53,896 nt of DNA from Candidatus Cryosericum septentrionale (GCF_003570995.1 NZ_QXIY01000018.1:1-53896), one strand, 5' to 3'. Shown: positions 27,603 through 36,094, numbered from the stretch's first letter. The notes: generated by a model not told the origin, from the letters alone. Program-made: numbers and translations.

Positions 27603-28624
27603 TGAGCAGCCGTGGGCACAAAGGTGATCGGCCCCAGTGTGGACTGTGTTCCTGCAGCGTCGACGAGGACGATGCCGACGATCCCCTGGCTCTCGACCGT
27701 CTGGAAGAGTGAACGCTGAGTCTCGGCTGGCGAGCAGAAGAACACCTTGCCGAGGGCGTCGCCGATGGCTCCGTGCATGGGCTGTATGTCCGTGATGACC
27801 GTGGCGCTTTGATTGAGGGTCCCCGGGTATCCCGTCGATGGGTCGATGATATGACAGTATCGCTTGCCATTCCGCTCGAAGTACCGCTCATAATCTCCGG
27901 ACGTGGCCACAAAGGCATCCCCTGATCGAACATAGCCGATGATCCCCTGACCGCGCGGATCGCGAATACCGATCTTCCAGTCGTGCTTTCGGCCACCGCT
28001 ATACAACAGGAGGTTGCCGCCGAAATCGACGATCACCTGTCGGGGCTGGAGTTTGATAGTATGGAGATACTCCTCCATGACGTCGAGCGAGTAGCCCTTG
28101 GCGATACCGCCAAGGTCGATGCGGGCCCGGTGATCCCGAAGCTGCACGGTGGTGCCGGAGATCACGAGCTGATCTGAGTGGGAATAGGCTAGCGTATCCG
28201 ATATTTCCTTCGCAGCAGGGACCCTGAAATCCTCGGTCGTAAAGCCCCACAGCGACGACAGGGGCGAGATCGCTATGTCGAACGTGCTGCCATGGTCGAT
28301 GGCCTCTACGGCCACGGCAGCTTTCACGAGTGCTGCATATTCCGGCGAGACGGACACCGGACCTTTGCCGGCGGCTGCATTCACGCGAGCCGTCTCGGAC
28401 TCGGCCTTGTAGTAGCTGGTCATGCTGTCGACGTCGGATGCCAGAGCATGGAGATGCTCATTGATTGTGGCAGCATCGCCTCCGGTGGTCTTGACGGTGA
28501 GAACCGTGTCCATGAGAAAGTATGTGGACATAACCGGTTCAGGTGATGTGCGCAAGGCGAAGAAGGTCGCCAGTCCTGCTCCGGCGACGATCAGCGCCAC
28601 AATCGGAGCAATTGCCTTTCTCAT
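27599..28624 (-). CDS. apbE: FAD:protein FMN transferase ApbE
   Basis: ApbE attaches FMN covalently to Ser/Thr residues of exported redox proteins. The 341-residue protein begins with a membrane or signal helix (about 5-25) without a lipobox cysteine. Family motifs are MDTVLTV, DLGGIAKGYSLD, DFGGNLLL, SGDYERYF and HIIDPSTGYP, and GDALGK near the C terminus. The ATG at 28624 has AAGGAG seven bases upstream and overlaps the radical SAM stop as ATGA. No flavinylated target (FMN-binding domain protein, RnfG, NqrC) is in the window. Confidence 0.95.
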   Translation of the reverse strand: MRKAIAPIVALIVAGAGLATFFALRTSPEPVMSTYFLMDTVLTVKTTGGDAATINEHLHALASDVDSMTSYYKAESETARVNAAAGKGPVSVSPEYAALVKAAVAVEAIDHGSTFDIAISPLSSLWGFTTEDFRVPAAKEISDTLAYSHSDQLVISGTTVQLRDHRARIDLGGIAKGYSLDVMEEYLHTIKLQPRQVIVDFGGNLLLYSGGRKHDWKIGIRDPRGQGIIGYVRSGDAFVATSGDYERYFERNGKRYCHIIDPSTGYPGTLNQSATVITDIQPMHGAIGDALGKVFFCSPAETQRSLFQTVESQGIVGIVLVDAAGTQSTLGPITFVPTAAQ

Positions 28625-29520
28625 GGCATCTCCTTGTCGAGTGTCAATCCAAGGTCCGTTCCGCAATGGCCGCATTTTCCGTCTGTGACGAAGGGTAACT
28701 CCAGTGGACGAGTCGTGCGGTCGACGACGACCGAATAGCAGTTGGGACACATCGTATTATTGAAGAAATGCCCATGGCAGTTACTCAGGTAGACAAAGCC
28801 CACGTGCTGTCTTCGCGCAGATTCTACAAGGTTTTCGAGAAAAGGCATGCCAGGTCCATGGCGAATTGTGAAACCATGCTCGGGGGCAATGGCCCTGAGA
28901 TGGAGAGGGATTCCCCTTCGAAGGTCCTGGACGATCCACGCGAGCATGGCAGAGAACTCCTGTTCCTGGGCTGGAGTGTTCCGTGCAATATCGAGCATGA
29001 GTTCGACGTGAATTCCTGCATCGATGGCACTTTCTACAAGGGCTCGACTGTTCTCCAGGATACCGGCCGAATTTCCCAGCGTCCGATACGTTTCGTCGGC
29101 AAAACCCTTGAACCTGACAAGCAGTGCATCTACCGTTCCAGATGAGTCACGGAGAAAGTCCGCGGTCAACCCGCCGTTCGTTGCTACGACAACCTTTTTG
29201 CCTGCCTCGTGAACCTTTCGGGAGCACTCGACGACATTGTCCCAGTGCAGTGAGGGTTCACCGCCGCTCCAGACCACACCGGCGAACCCGGGCTCGCTGC
29301 CGAGTTGCTCCACCGCGTCGGCGATCCTGTCAGGGTCGTAGGGCGACCAGTCCGGTGAATGCGCCAGCAGTGGGCGGTCGCAGTACGGACAACGCAGGAG
29401 GCATCCAGGCACCTGCAGGACGAGCACCGAATCACCGAGCAGATAGTGATAGAGAGGCACTTCCTCGATTTCGGAAAGATATGGCTGCCCGAGAGGACTG
29501 GAAAACCTGTCAAATCTCAT
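28621..29520 (-). CDS. Radical SAM protein, AmmeMemoRadiSam/PFL-activase-like
   Basis: This is a 299-residue radical SAM enzyme with CLLRCPYC near residue 40 and the SAM motif WSGGEPSLH. The C terminus has a rubredoxin-like zinc knuckle CPNC...CGHCG. The zinc knuckle and core resemble AmmeMemoRadiSam-system enzymes and pyruvate formate-lyase activase relatives, though the MEMO and AMMECR1 partners are absent here. GAGG precedes the ATG. It heads the envelope operon and overlaps apbE by four bases, so a link to flavoprotein assembly is possible but unproven. Confidence 0.8.
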   Translation of the reverse strand: MRFDRFSSPLGQPYLSEIEEVPLYHYLLGDSVLVLQVPGCLLRCPYCDRPLLAHSPDWSPYDPDRIADAVEQLGSEPGFAGVVWSGGEPSLHWDNVVECSRKVHEAGKKVVVATNGGLTADFLRDSSGTVDALLVRFKGFADETYRTLGNSAGILENSRALVESAIDAGIHVELMLDIARNTPAQEQEFSAMLAWIVQDLRRGIPLHLRAIAPEHGFTIRHGPGMPFLENLVESARRQHVGFVYLSNCHGHFFNNTMCPNCYSVVVDRTTRPLELPFVTDGKCGHCGTDLGLTLDKEMP

Positions 29521-29588
29521 GATTCCTCAGCAACGCAGTGACATCGCATTTCTGGCTTGTGGCCTGTGTGCAGGCAGTATTTGCGGAA

Positions 29589-29625
29589 CGCCACAAAGGA
29601 CACCCTTGCAGTGTCCTTTGTGGCG
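29589..29625. terminator. Perfect 15-bp inverted repeat after korC
   Basis: CGCCACAAAGGACAC and its exact complement flank a 7-base loop, between the korC stop (29678) and the next minus-strand gene (start 29520). It probably ends or attenuates the kor operon transcript. It lacks a T run on either strand, so a role in transcript stability or as a protein-binding palindrome is also possible. Confidence 0.6.
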
Positions 29626-29677
29626 AACATGAGGTGCACAAGGCAATCACGGAGACCCCAGGCCGACGATGCAGCCC

Positions 29678-30256
29678 TCAGATGCGTATGCCGGTCTTGG
29701 CTTGAGCTTCGACCATTTCCATGCCAAGATCCAGAGCCTTCATGTTGAGGTTGAGGAACTGCTTTTTGACGTGCATCGCGATTGCTTTGCGGAGTATCTC
29801 GACCTCCACGATGGCTGTCAGACCCTCGATGATACCGAGCAGGACGATGTTGAGTCCAAGCTCGGACTCCAGCCTGCTGATGAGGGTGCTGCGAATGGGA
29901 AGGGCCAGCAGGCCCCGGCAGTTCTCTTCGTCCAGGAAGTCAGGGGCCGACATTACTGATGAATCGATGATGACCTCGGTCTTCCGGCTGATCCCTCCGC
30001 CATACTGCTTGAGCCCCTCGTTGGTCATTGCAGCAAGCAGATCCGGATCGGTGACTTTAGGATAGGCGATGTGTTTGTTCGAGATGACAAGTTCGGCCTT
30101 GGTCGTTCCACCACGCGCTTCTGCGCCGTAGACCTGACTCTGGGTGACGATCTTCCCTTCCATGATGGCGGCCTCCGCGAGGATGATAGAACCGAGGATG
30201 AGCCCCTGCCCGCCGCTGCCAGTCATGCGGAGTTCAAAACGGTTGTCGTTGCTCAT
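29678..30256 (-). CDS. korC: 2-oxoacid:ferredoxin oxidoreductase, gamma subunit
   Basis: The gamma subunit helps assemble the CoA-binding, ferredoxin-reducing 2-oxoacid oxidoreductase in the cytoplasm. The 192-residue protein has GSGGQGLILGSIILAEAA at the N terminus and VYGAEARGGTT, both typical. It starts one base before the korB stop. Together with korA, korB and korD it makes a four-subunit enzyme. 2-Oxoglutarate is the likeliest substrate by subunit organisation, but 2-oxoisovalerate or other oxoacids cannot be excluded. Confidence 0.9.
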   Translation of the reverse strand: MSNDNRFELRMTGSGGQGLILGSIILAEAAIMEGKIVTQSQVYGAEARGGTTKAELVISNKHIAYPKVTDPDLLAAMTNEGLKQYGGGISRKTEVIIDSSVMSAPDFLDEENCRGLLALPIRSTLISRLESELGLNIVLLGIIEGLTAIVEVEILRKAIAMHVKKQFLNLNMKALDLGMEMVEAQAKTGIRI

Positions 30257-30257
30257 A

Positions 30258-31052
30258 TCAGGCCTGCTCCTTGGGCGCAGCCGCGCTCACCGGCGCATGG
30301 CGCTCGATATTGACGAATTCGCCGATGATGATTTTCCCCGCCAGTTCCTCGGGAGTCTTTTTCTCGGCCACGCTCTTGAGGACCATCCAGTCTTTCTGCG
30401 ATGTGACCATTTGTCCGGCGCTGCCCTTCTTGTTGAATCGCCCAAAGTATGTAGGGCATTGGGCGACAGCGTCGACAAGAGAGAAACCGTCATGGGCGAT
30501 AGCCTTCCTGAGGTGGTCGACAAGATGTTTTGTGAAGTAGATGCCTGAGCGTGCCACATACGTTGCACCGGCTCCGGCTGCCAGCTTCACAAGGTCGAAT
30601 GGCCGGTCCAGATTGCCGTTCGGGGTCGTCGTCGTGATCGACGAGATCGGCGTAAGAGGCGACGCCTGCCCGCCGGTCATCCCGTAGTTGTAGTTGTTGA
30701 ACACCACGACAGTAATATTGACGTCCCGTCGTGCGGCATGGATCAGATGGTTACCGCCGATTGCCGAGCTGTCCCCGTCACCGGTGACCACGATGACCGT
30801 GAGGTCCAGATTGGCCAGCTTGATGCCTGTGGCGACTGGAATGGCGCGGCCATGAAGGGTGTGCACATTGTCGAAGGCAGTATATGCCGGTGCGCGTGAA
30901 GAGCAGCCGATGCCCGACACGAGGACGACCTTGTCGGGATCCAGTTGCAGCTGGTCGATTGCCTCGAGGAGCGCATGGAGGACAATGCCGTTTCCGCAAC
31001 CGGGGCACCAGATGTTGGGCAGTCGTTCGCCTCGCAGAAAATCGAGTCTCAT
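30258..31052 (-). CDS. korB: 2-oxoacid:ferredoxin oxidoreductase, beta (TPP-binding) subunit
   Basis: This subunit binds thiamine diphosphate and a 4Fe-4S cluster. The 264-residue protein has WCPGCGNG at the N terminus, the TPP motif GDGDSSAIGGNH, and NNYNYGMTGGQ. Its start overlaps the korA stop as ATGA. The spacing shows one transcription unit with korC. Confidence 0.93.
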   Translation of the reverse strand: MRLDFLRGERLPNIWCPGCGNGIVLHALLEAIDQLQLDPDKVVLVSGIGCSSRAPAYTAFDNVHTLHGRAIPVATGIKLANLDLTVIVVTGDGDSSAIGGNHLIHAARRDVNITVVVFNNYNYGMTGGQASPLTPISSITTTTPNGNLDRPFDLVKLAAGAGATYVARSGIYFTKHLVDHLRKAIAHDGFSLVDAVAQCPTYFGRFNKKGSAGQMVTSQKDWMVLKSVAEKKTPEELAGKIIIGEFVNIERHAPVSAAAPKEQA

Positions 31053-32176
31053 AAGTTTTCCTCCCGGAGGAAGCTGAGGATCTCCTGCGGACTGATAAGG
31101 TCGCCATTGATCTTGTTCATGGGCACGACCTTCCGGGAGTCTCCGAACACTCTCTTGACGAGAAGGACGAGTTGACCGGAATTAAGCTCAGGAACAACGA
31201 TTGTCCTGCCATTGCCGGCAGCCTTGCGGACACGGTCATCATCGAATGGGAACAGCGTTATGAACCGAAGCGACCCGGCCTTCCGTCCGTGAGAGCGAAG
31301 CGATTCGACTGCCTCACTTACTCCGCGGGCGGTGATGCCGAAGCTCATGAACAGGATATCAGCATCCTCGACGCGGTCGGTCTCGAACTGGATGATGTCG
31401 TCGAGGTTGTTGAAGAGTTTGTCGCGCAGGCGCTCGACCAGGGCCTCTGCCACATGACCATTCGCGGTCTGGAAGCCGGATTCACTATGGACAAGACCCG
31501 TGAAGCTGGTACGAAAACCGGTGCCGACGTTGGCGATCGTCGGGACCAGTGACTCGTCAGTCTTGTAGGGAAGGTATCCGGCCTTCTCGGTCGGGAGTCT
31601 GCGGTCGACGATGGTCGGCGAAATGCTGGTATCGATGGGTTCACGCAGGTGAGAGATGGTCTCGTCGGACAGGACAATGACGGGATTCCTGTACTTCTCG
31701 GCCAGGTTGACCGCACGTATGGTCAACTGGTAGGACTCCTCGACGCTGGAGGGGGAGAGGACAATCACCCAATGGTCACCGTGCGTTCCCCAGCGTGTCT
31801 GCATGAGATCCATCTGTGAGACTTTGGTTGCCATGCCCGTCGAAGGCCCATAACGCATGGAGTCCAGAATCACGATGGGCGCCTCGACCATGCACGCGTA
31901 ACCGAGACCCTCCTGCATCAGCGAGAACCCAGGGCCGGATGTCGCGGTCAGCACCTTCTTGCCGGCCATCGATGCTCCGACAATCGCCATGATGCTCGCG
32001 ATTTCGTCCTCCATCTGGATGAAGGTGCCGCCTACCTGTGGCATGCGCTTGGCCATGATCTCGGCGATTTCGGTGGATGGTGTGATAGGGTATCCGGCGT
32101 AAAACCGTACACCTGCGGCAATCGCGCCCTCGGTGACAGCTTCGTTGCCTTGCATCAGGACCATCTTCTCACTCAT
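31049..32176 (-). CDS. korA: 2-oxoacid:ferredoxin oxidoreductase, alpha subunit
   Basis: The alpha subunit carries the pyrimidine-binding domain of the TPP enzyme. The 375-residue protein has GNEAVTEGAIAAGVRFYAGYPITPSTE near the N terminus, split here as GNEAVTEGA and YAGYPITPSTE, and TSGPGFSLMQEG near residue 90. The ATG at 32176 is chosen because GGAGGAGGTCAAGA precedes it; it overlaps korD by eight bases. The order korD-korA-korB-korC is common in anaerobes. Confidence 0.94.
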   Translation of the reverse strand: MSEKMVLMQGNEAVTEGAIAAGVRFYAGYPITPSTEIAEIMAKRMPQVGGTFIQMEDEIASIMAIVGASMAGKKVLTATSGPGFSLMQEGLGYACMVEAPIVILDSMRYGPSTGMATKVSQMDLMQTRWGTHGDHWVIVLSPSSVEESYQLTIRAVNLAEKYRNPVIVLSDETISHLREPIDTSISPTIVDRRLPTEKAGYLPYKTDESLVPTIANVGTGFRTSFTGLVHSESGFQTANGHVAEALVERLRDKLFNNLDDIIQFETDRVEDADILFMSFGITARGVSEAVESLRSHGRKAGSLRFITLFPFDDDRVRKAAGNGRTIVVPELNSGQLVLLVKRVFGDSRKVVPMNKINGDLISPQEILSFLREENL

Positions 32177-32381
32177 TCTTGACCTCCTCCACGGCGAGCG
32201 CAAAGTCAGGACAGTGCTCGACACACATCTGACAGCCGATGCAGTCCTGCGGGTTGACGATTGCGTGCCGGTCATTCCGGTCTATCTTGAAGACCTTCTT
32301 CGGGCACACGGCGACGCAGATACCGCAGTTCTTGCACCACTTACGGTTGTGTGTGATCTTGAATGTCTTTTTCTCCGGCAT
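32169..32381 (-). CDS. korD: 2-oxoacid:ferredoxin oxidoreductase, delta subunit (2x[4Fe-4S] ferredoxin)
   Basis: This 70-residue ferredoxin-like subunit has two cluster motifs, CKNCGICVAVCP and CIGCQMCVEHCP, for two 4Fe-4S clusters. It passes electrons from the TPP site to free ferredoxin. The ATG at 32381 is well supported by AGGAGG four bases upstream, which places the first 41 bases inside the end of tatD. Confidence 0.95.
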   Translation of the reverse strand: MPEKKTFKITHNRKWCKNCGICVAVCPKKVFKIDRNDRHAIVNPQDCIGCQMCVEHCPDFALAVEEVKNE

Positions 32382-33174
32382 GTTCCCTCCTCTCGTGGTG
32401 GTTGAACAATTCTCGAGCAGTCTGTTCTATGCGTTGGCTCAGGTCGAGCACGTCCCTGTCCAGCAGTGAGGCCACTGCGTGGTAGGTGTGAACAACAAAC
32501 GAAGGCTCGTTCCGCGTGCCTCTCATCGGTACCGGCGGCATGTAGGGTGAATCGGTTTCAAGCAGCAGGCGCTCCAGTGGGCAAGCCTTTAGAGCCTCAC
32601 GCGTCGCACGTGCTCCCGGGTAGGTGAGGTTGCCGGTGAAGGAGACACACAAGCCCATACCTACCGCTTGCTCGACGTCCGCCGGCGTCCCTCCAAAGCA
32701 GTGCATCACCCCGCGCAATCCGGCAAAATGCGAGATGACACCCAAGGATTCTACCACGGCAAAGCGCGAATGCACGATGACGGGGAGCCCCAGGTCGGCA
32801 GCCACCTGCAGTTGCTCCTCGAAGAAACGCATCTGCACGATGTGGTCGGGAGTGCCCTCTTTGAAATCCAGTCCAATCTCACCGATGGCGACTGTCTTCG
32901 CCCCGTACTGGGCAAACAAGGCGCTCAGCTGTGCCAGGTAGTCTGACGGTGCATCGGCACACTCCTCGGGGTGGACTCCAACGGCCGCGAAAACGCCGGG
33001 CTCCTGTTGCGCAAGGCGTCCCGCAAGGTCCGACGTAGCTATGTCGACGCCCGGACAGACAATCCAGCGGACGCCGCTGTCCCAACACCTCCGCAGGACA
33101 TGCTTCCGGTCGCCGTCGAACTCGGCCATCTGGACATGCGCGTGCGTGTCGATGTAGGAGGGTTCTTCGCTCAA
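32341..33174 (-). CDS. tatD: TatD-family metal-dependent hydrolase
   Basis: TatD proteins are metal-dependent nucleases of the amidohydrolase superfamily. The 277-residue protein has metal-ligand motifs THAH, GEIGLDF, IVHSR, HCFGG and ETDSPY in order, and PVPMRGTRNEPSFV. The TTG start at 33174 overlaps the metG stop as TTGA, and no other start lies before the essential THAH. Its 41-base overlap with korD is larger than usual. metG-tatD is a conserved pair in Firmicutes. Confidence 0.93.
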   Translation of the reverse strand: MSEEPSYIDTHAHVQMAEFDGDRKHVLRRCWDSGVRWIVCPGVDIATSDLAGRLAQQEPGVFAAVGVHPEECADAPSDYLAQLSALFAQYGAKTVAIGEIGLDFKEGTPDHIVQMRFFEEQLQVAADLGLPVIVHSRFAVVESLGVISHFAGLRGVMHCFGGTPADVEQAVGMGLCVSFTGNLTYPGARATREALKACPLERLLLETDSPYMPPVPMRGTRNEPSFVVHTYHAVASLLDRDVLDLSQRIEQTARELFNHHERREHAGEKDIQDHTQP

Positions 33175-35117
33175 TGGATTTCCGCTCCGTCCGGTAGAAC
33201 CGTCATCGGTGTCAGGAGAGCCATCTCGTCTCCGGCCGAAGCCGCGAGGAGCATGCCCTGCGATGCAATGCCTTTGAGTTTGCGTGGCTGGAGGTTCGCG
33301 ACGATCACGATCTGTTTGCCAACCAGGACAGCAGGATCATAGTGCTTGCCGATGCCTGCCACGATCGTACGTTCTTCGCCGCCCACCTTGACGCGCAGCT
33401 TGACCAGCTTGTCGGTCTCGGGCACCCGTTCGCCTTCGAGGATCGTGGCGATGCGCAACTGCACCTTGGCGACGTCATCGATCGTGATCAGACCCGAGTT
33501 GACAACGGGGGCAGGTGAAGCAGTTGCAGTGGCACCCGTCGTCGCGCCAGTCTTGCGGGCTGTCTGGGCTGCCAGGAACTCTTCCAGCTGGTCAGGCTGG
33601 ATACGGGGGAACAGAACAGTCGAGCTTGCCTCGGGGAGTTCTGAACCCGGTCCCCGCCATGCAAGGTCACTCCAGGCAACCTGTGGCCTCCGGATTGCCT
33701 CCAGCAGGCGGTCTGAGACGGTGGGCATGCACGGCTCCACAAGGTTTGCAATGTACCAGAGGCCTGTCAGAAGCGTCGCCAGGTGAGTTGCCAGTCCAGC
33801 GGCGTCACCGACTTTAGCCAGTGCCCACGGTTTGTCGTCTTCGATCATCTTGTTGAGCACGTTGACCAGCATCCATGTTTTCTCGAGTCCCGCAGAGAAC
33901 TGTAGGTTGTCGTAGTCGGCGCTCACTGCGGAAAGGGTCGTCGAAAACAGCTCCGAAAGAGCGGATTTTGGCTCCAGCGGCTGGCTCTCGATCTGGGATC
34001 GGAACTTGGCGAACATGTTCAATGTCCTGTTCAGCAGGTTGCCCAAATCATTCGCGAGGTCCGTGTTGAAGCGAAGCAGGAGGCGCTGGCTGGAGAAGTC
34101 GACGTCGAGCCCGTAGGTTCCTTCCCTGCACAGGTAGTACCGTAGGGCGTCGACAGCCATAGGCTCGTCGATCCCGATGAGGTTGCTCAGGTTCTCGATG
34201 AGAGCAGCCGGGTCGACGACATTGCCGAGCGACTTCGACATCCTCTCACCCTCGAAGTTCCAGAAACCGTGGGCAAAGATGCGCCGGGGCAGTAGAAGGT
34301 TGAGCGCCATCAGCATGGCAGGCCAGATGATACCATGGAACCGTGTGATGTCCTTGCCGATCAGATGGAGGTCGGCCGGCCAGTCGGTCGCAAACCGCTC
34401 CGTTCCATAGCCGGCCACTGTCGCATAGTTGATCAGGGCGTCAACCCAGACGTAGACGGTCTGGTCGGTGTCGAAGGGAACAGGGACTCCCCACTTCACG
34501 GTCGACCGGGACACGGATACATCCCGCAGGCCGCCCCTGATGACGTTGACCAGCTCGTTGTAGCGCATCGGGGGCCGTACGAAGTCCGGGTGCTGCTCAT
34601 ACCAGGCAAGCAAAGCGTCCTGATACTTGGAGAGGCGGAAGAAGTAGTTCACTTCGGAGACGTGCTGTACCTCGAGGCCGCAGTGGGGGCACTTGCCTTC
34701 CACGAGGTCTGACTCCAGCAGGAACGCCTCCTCCCTCACGCAGTACCAGCCGTCGTACGATCCCTTGTAGATGTCTCCCTGGTCGTAGAGCTTCTGGAAC
34801 ATCTCTTGCACGACCTTTATGTGGTCTGCATCAGTGGTCCGGATAAACCGGGAATAGCTGATGCCCAGCCTGTCGAAGAGGGCTTTCCAGGACGCGGCAG
34901 CCGTCGCAGCATACTGCTCCACGGGTTGTCCCATGGCCAACGCTGTTCGCTCGACTTTCTGCGAGTGCTCATCTGTCCCCGTCGAGAACAGGACCTGTTT
35001 GCCCAGCTTCCGCTGATACCGTGCGATAAAGTCGGCGGCAATGGTCTCCGACACCGAGCCAACGTGCGGCTTGTCGTTGATGTAGTAAATGGCCGTGGTC
35101 AGGAAATATCGATCCAT
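33171..35117 (-). CDS. metG: Methionyl-tRNA synthetase with C-terminal tRNA-binding domain
   Basis: This class I synthetase charges tRNA-Met. The 648-residue protein has the HIGH motif as HVGS near residue 18, one zinc-type CPHC motif near 144, and MSKSLGN near 300 as KMSKS. An Ala/Thr-rich linker (about 530-550) leads to a C-terminal EMAP/Trbp111 domain (about 550-648) that dimerises and binds tRNA. The ATG at 35117 has AGGAGGAG nine bases upstream. It overlaps tatD by four bases and follows the roadblock gene by 37. Confidence 0.96.
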   Translation of the reverse strand: MDRYFLTTAIYYINDKPHVGSVSETIAADFIARYQRKLGKQVLFSTGTDEHSQKVERTALAMGQPVEQYAATAAASWKALFDRLGISYSRFIRTTDADHIKVVQEMFQKLYDQGDIYKGSYDGWYCVREEAFLLESDLVEGKCPHCGLEVQHVSEVNYFFRLSKYQDALLAWYEQHPDFVRPPMRYNELVNVIRGGLRDVSVSRSTVKWGVPVPFDTDQTVYVWVDALINYATVAGYGTERFATDWPADLHLIGKDITRFHGIIWPAMLMALNLLLPRRIFAHGFWNFEGERMSKSLGNVVDPAALIENLSNLIGIDEPMAVDALRYYLCREGTYGLDVDFSSQRLLLRFNTDLANDLGNLLNRTLNMFAKFRSQIESQPLEPKSALSELFSTTLSAVSADYDNLQFSAGLEKTWMLVNVLNKMIEDDKPWALAKVGDAAGLATHLATLLTGLWYIANLVEPCMPTVSDRLLEAIRRPQVAWSDLAWRGPGSELPEASSTVLFPRIQPDQLEEFLAAQTARKTGATTGATATASPAPVVNSGLITIDDVAKVQLRIATILEGERVPETDKLVKLRVKVGGEERTIVAGIGKHYDPAVLVGKQIVIVANLQPRKLKGIASQGMLLAASAGDEMALLTPMTVLPDGAEIH

Positions 35118-35154
35118 GGCAACTCCTCCTGCTATGTCGGGTGTGGCGCGTCGC

Positions 35155-35505
35155 TCAGGCACGCTCCAAGAGATCTTTGAGAGCGCGGCCCATGGCGATT
35201 CTGATGATGCCGAGGTTGCTTTGCCTGGTGGTGAGGACGGCAAGGGAATTGCCCTTCGTCCGTACCATCATGATGCGCCCGGTCGTCGTCTCCACATCCA
35301 GCTCGGTCAGCTTGCCCATGTCGAGTTGGGTGACAATCTGCTGCATGTATCCGGCAAAGGACAGAATCATGCCGCGCACGAGGGGAGGAGCGATGTCCAT
35401 GTCTGAGGCCGTGTACAGAATGGCGCCGTCAAGATCGGTCAGAATGACGGCGAGAACACCCGAAGAAGACTTGAGTCTGTCTAGCGTCTCTTGCACCACG
35501 ATCAC
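35155..35505 (-). CDS. Roadblock/LC7-domain protein
   Basis: This 116-residue single-domain protein has the alpha-beta roadblock fold pattern, with VLAVILTDLDGAILYTAS at the start and a C-terminal helix. Members such as MglB act with Ras-like GTPases in polarity or as signalling dimers. No MglA-like GTPase is in the window. The GTG at 35505 follows AAAGG and the promoter at 35559-35586. It leads the metG-tatD-kor operon, an unusual place for this family, and its role there is unknown. Confidence 0.85.
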   Translation of the reverse strand: MIVVQETLDRLKSSSGVLAVILTDLDGAILYTASDMDIAPPLVRGMILSFAGYMQQIVTQLDMGKLTELDVETTTGRIMMVRTKGNSLAVLTTRQSNLGIIRIAMGRALKDLLERA

Positions 35506-35558
35506 CAGCCTTTCTGTCTCTCAGAATGTGGTCTGAAACACACGCCTGAACACTGAAC

Positions 35559-35586
35559 ATGATACGTGCAATAGGGTTTTGTGCAA
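35559..35586 (-). promoter_or_regulatory. Promoter of the roadblock-metG-tatD-kor operon
   Basis: TTGCAC (35586-35581) and TATCAT (35564-35559) have a 16-base spacer on the minus strand. It is the only good promoter upstream of the seven genes to 29678. Confidence 0.5.
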
Positions 35587-35604
35587 CGGAGGAGAGCAAT
35601 CACG

Positions 35605-35632
35605 TTGCTTTCCGAGTGTCAGTCCTTACAAT
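35605..35632 (+). promoter_or_regulatory. Promoter of rsfS
   Basis: TTGCTT (35605-35610) and TACAAT (35627-35632) have a 16-base spacer and lie 36 bases before the rsfS ATG, divergent from the promoter at 35559-35586. Confidence 0.55.
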
Positions 35633-35667
35633 GAATTTGCAGGGCCATCTGTTGGTGTGAGGTGCTC

Positions 35668-36051
35668 ATGAACGGCAAACGACTGGCAAACCGGATTGTC
35701 AACGAATGTGAGAAGATGGGGGCCGAGGCGGTCAGGTTGATTGACGTCAGGAAACGGACTCCCTTTTTCGATTTTCTAGTCATTGCTACGGTCGACAACA
35801 CGGTCTTGGCCGACGCACTGCTTCGCAAGGTGACAAAGGCTGTTGAGCTTGATGCCGGGGTCGCTACATTCACCGAATCATCACCGGCATCCGACTGGGT
35901 CGTGTGCGACTATGGAGATACCATGTTTCATGTGTTCGTTGGCGCCGACGTTCGGGAGCGCTACAACCTCGAGAGTCTCTGGTCGCAGTCGCTCAGGGAG
36001 GGAAGAAGGGTTGCTCCTGCTACGCCTGGAGACCGTCTAGATACGGAGTAG
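35668..36051 (+). CDS. rsfS: Ribosomal silencing factor RsfS
   Basis: RsfS binds uL14 of the large subunit and blocks subunit joining in nutrient limitation. The 127-residue protein has the DUF143/Iojap core with DVRKRTPFFDFLVIAT and DWVVCDYGDTMFHVF, then RERYNLESLW. The ATG at 35668 is preceded by GAGGTG; a GTG two codons earlier is also possible. The usual neighbours nadD and yqeK are absent. About 75 bases separate it from trxB. Confidence 0.93.
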   Translation: MNGKRLANRIVNECEKMGAEAVRLIDVRKRTPFFDFLVIATVDNTVLADALLRKVTKAVELDAGVATFTESSPASDWVVCDYGDTMFHVFVGADVRERYNLESLWSQSLREGRRVAPATPGDRLDTE

Positions 36052-36061
36052 CCACTGCCGG

Positions 36062-36089
36062 TTGTGGCTCTGCAGATTTTCAGTATACT
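36062..36089 (+). promoter_or_regulatory. Candidate trxB promoter
   Basis: TTGTGG (36062-36067) and TATACT (36084-36089) have a 16-base spacer. The -10 is good and the -35 weak, as expected for a regulated promoter. The palindrome at 36095-36114 covers the predicted transcription start. Confidence 0.45.
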
Positions 36090-36094
36090 GATAC

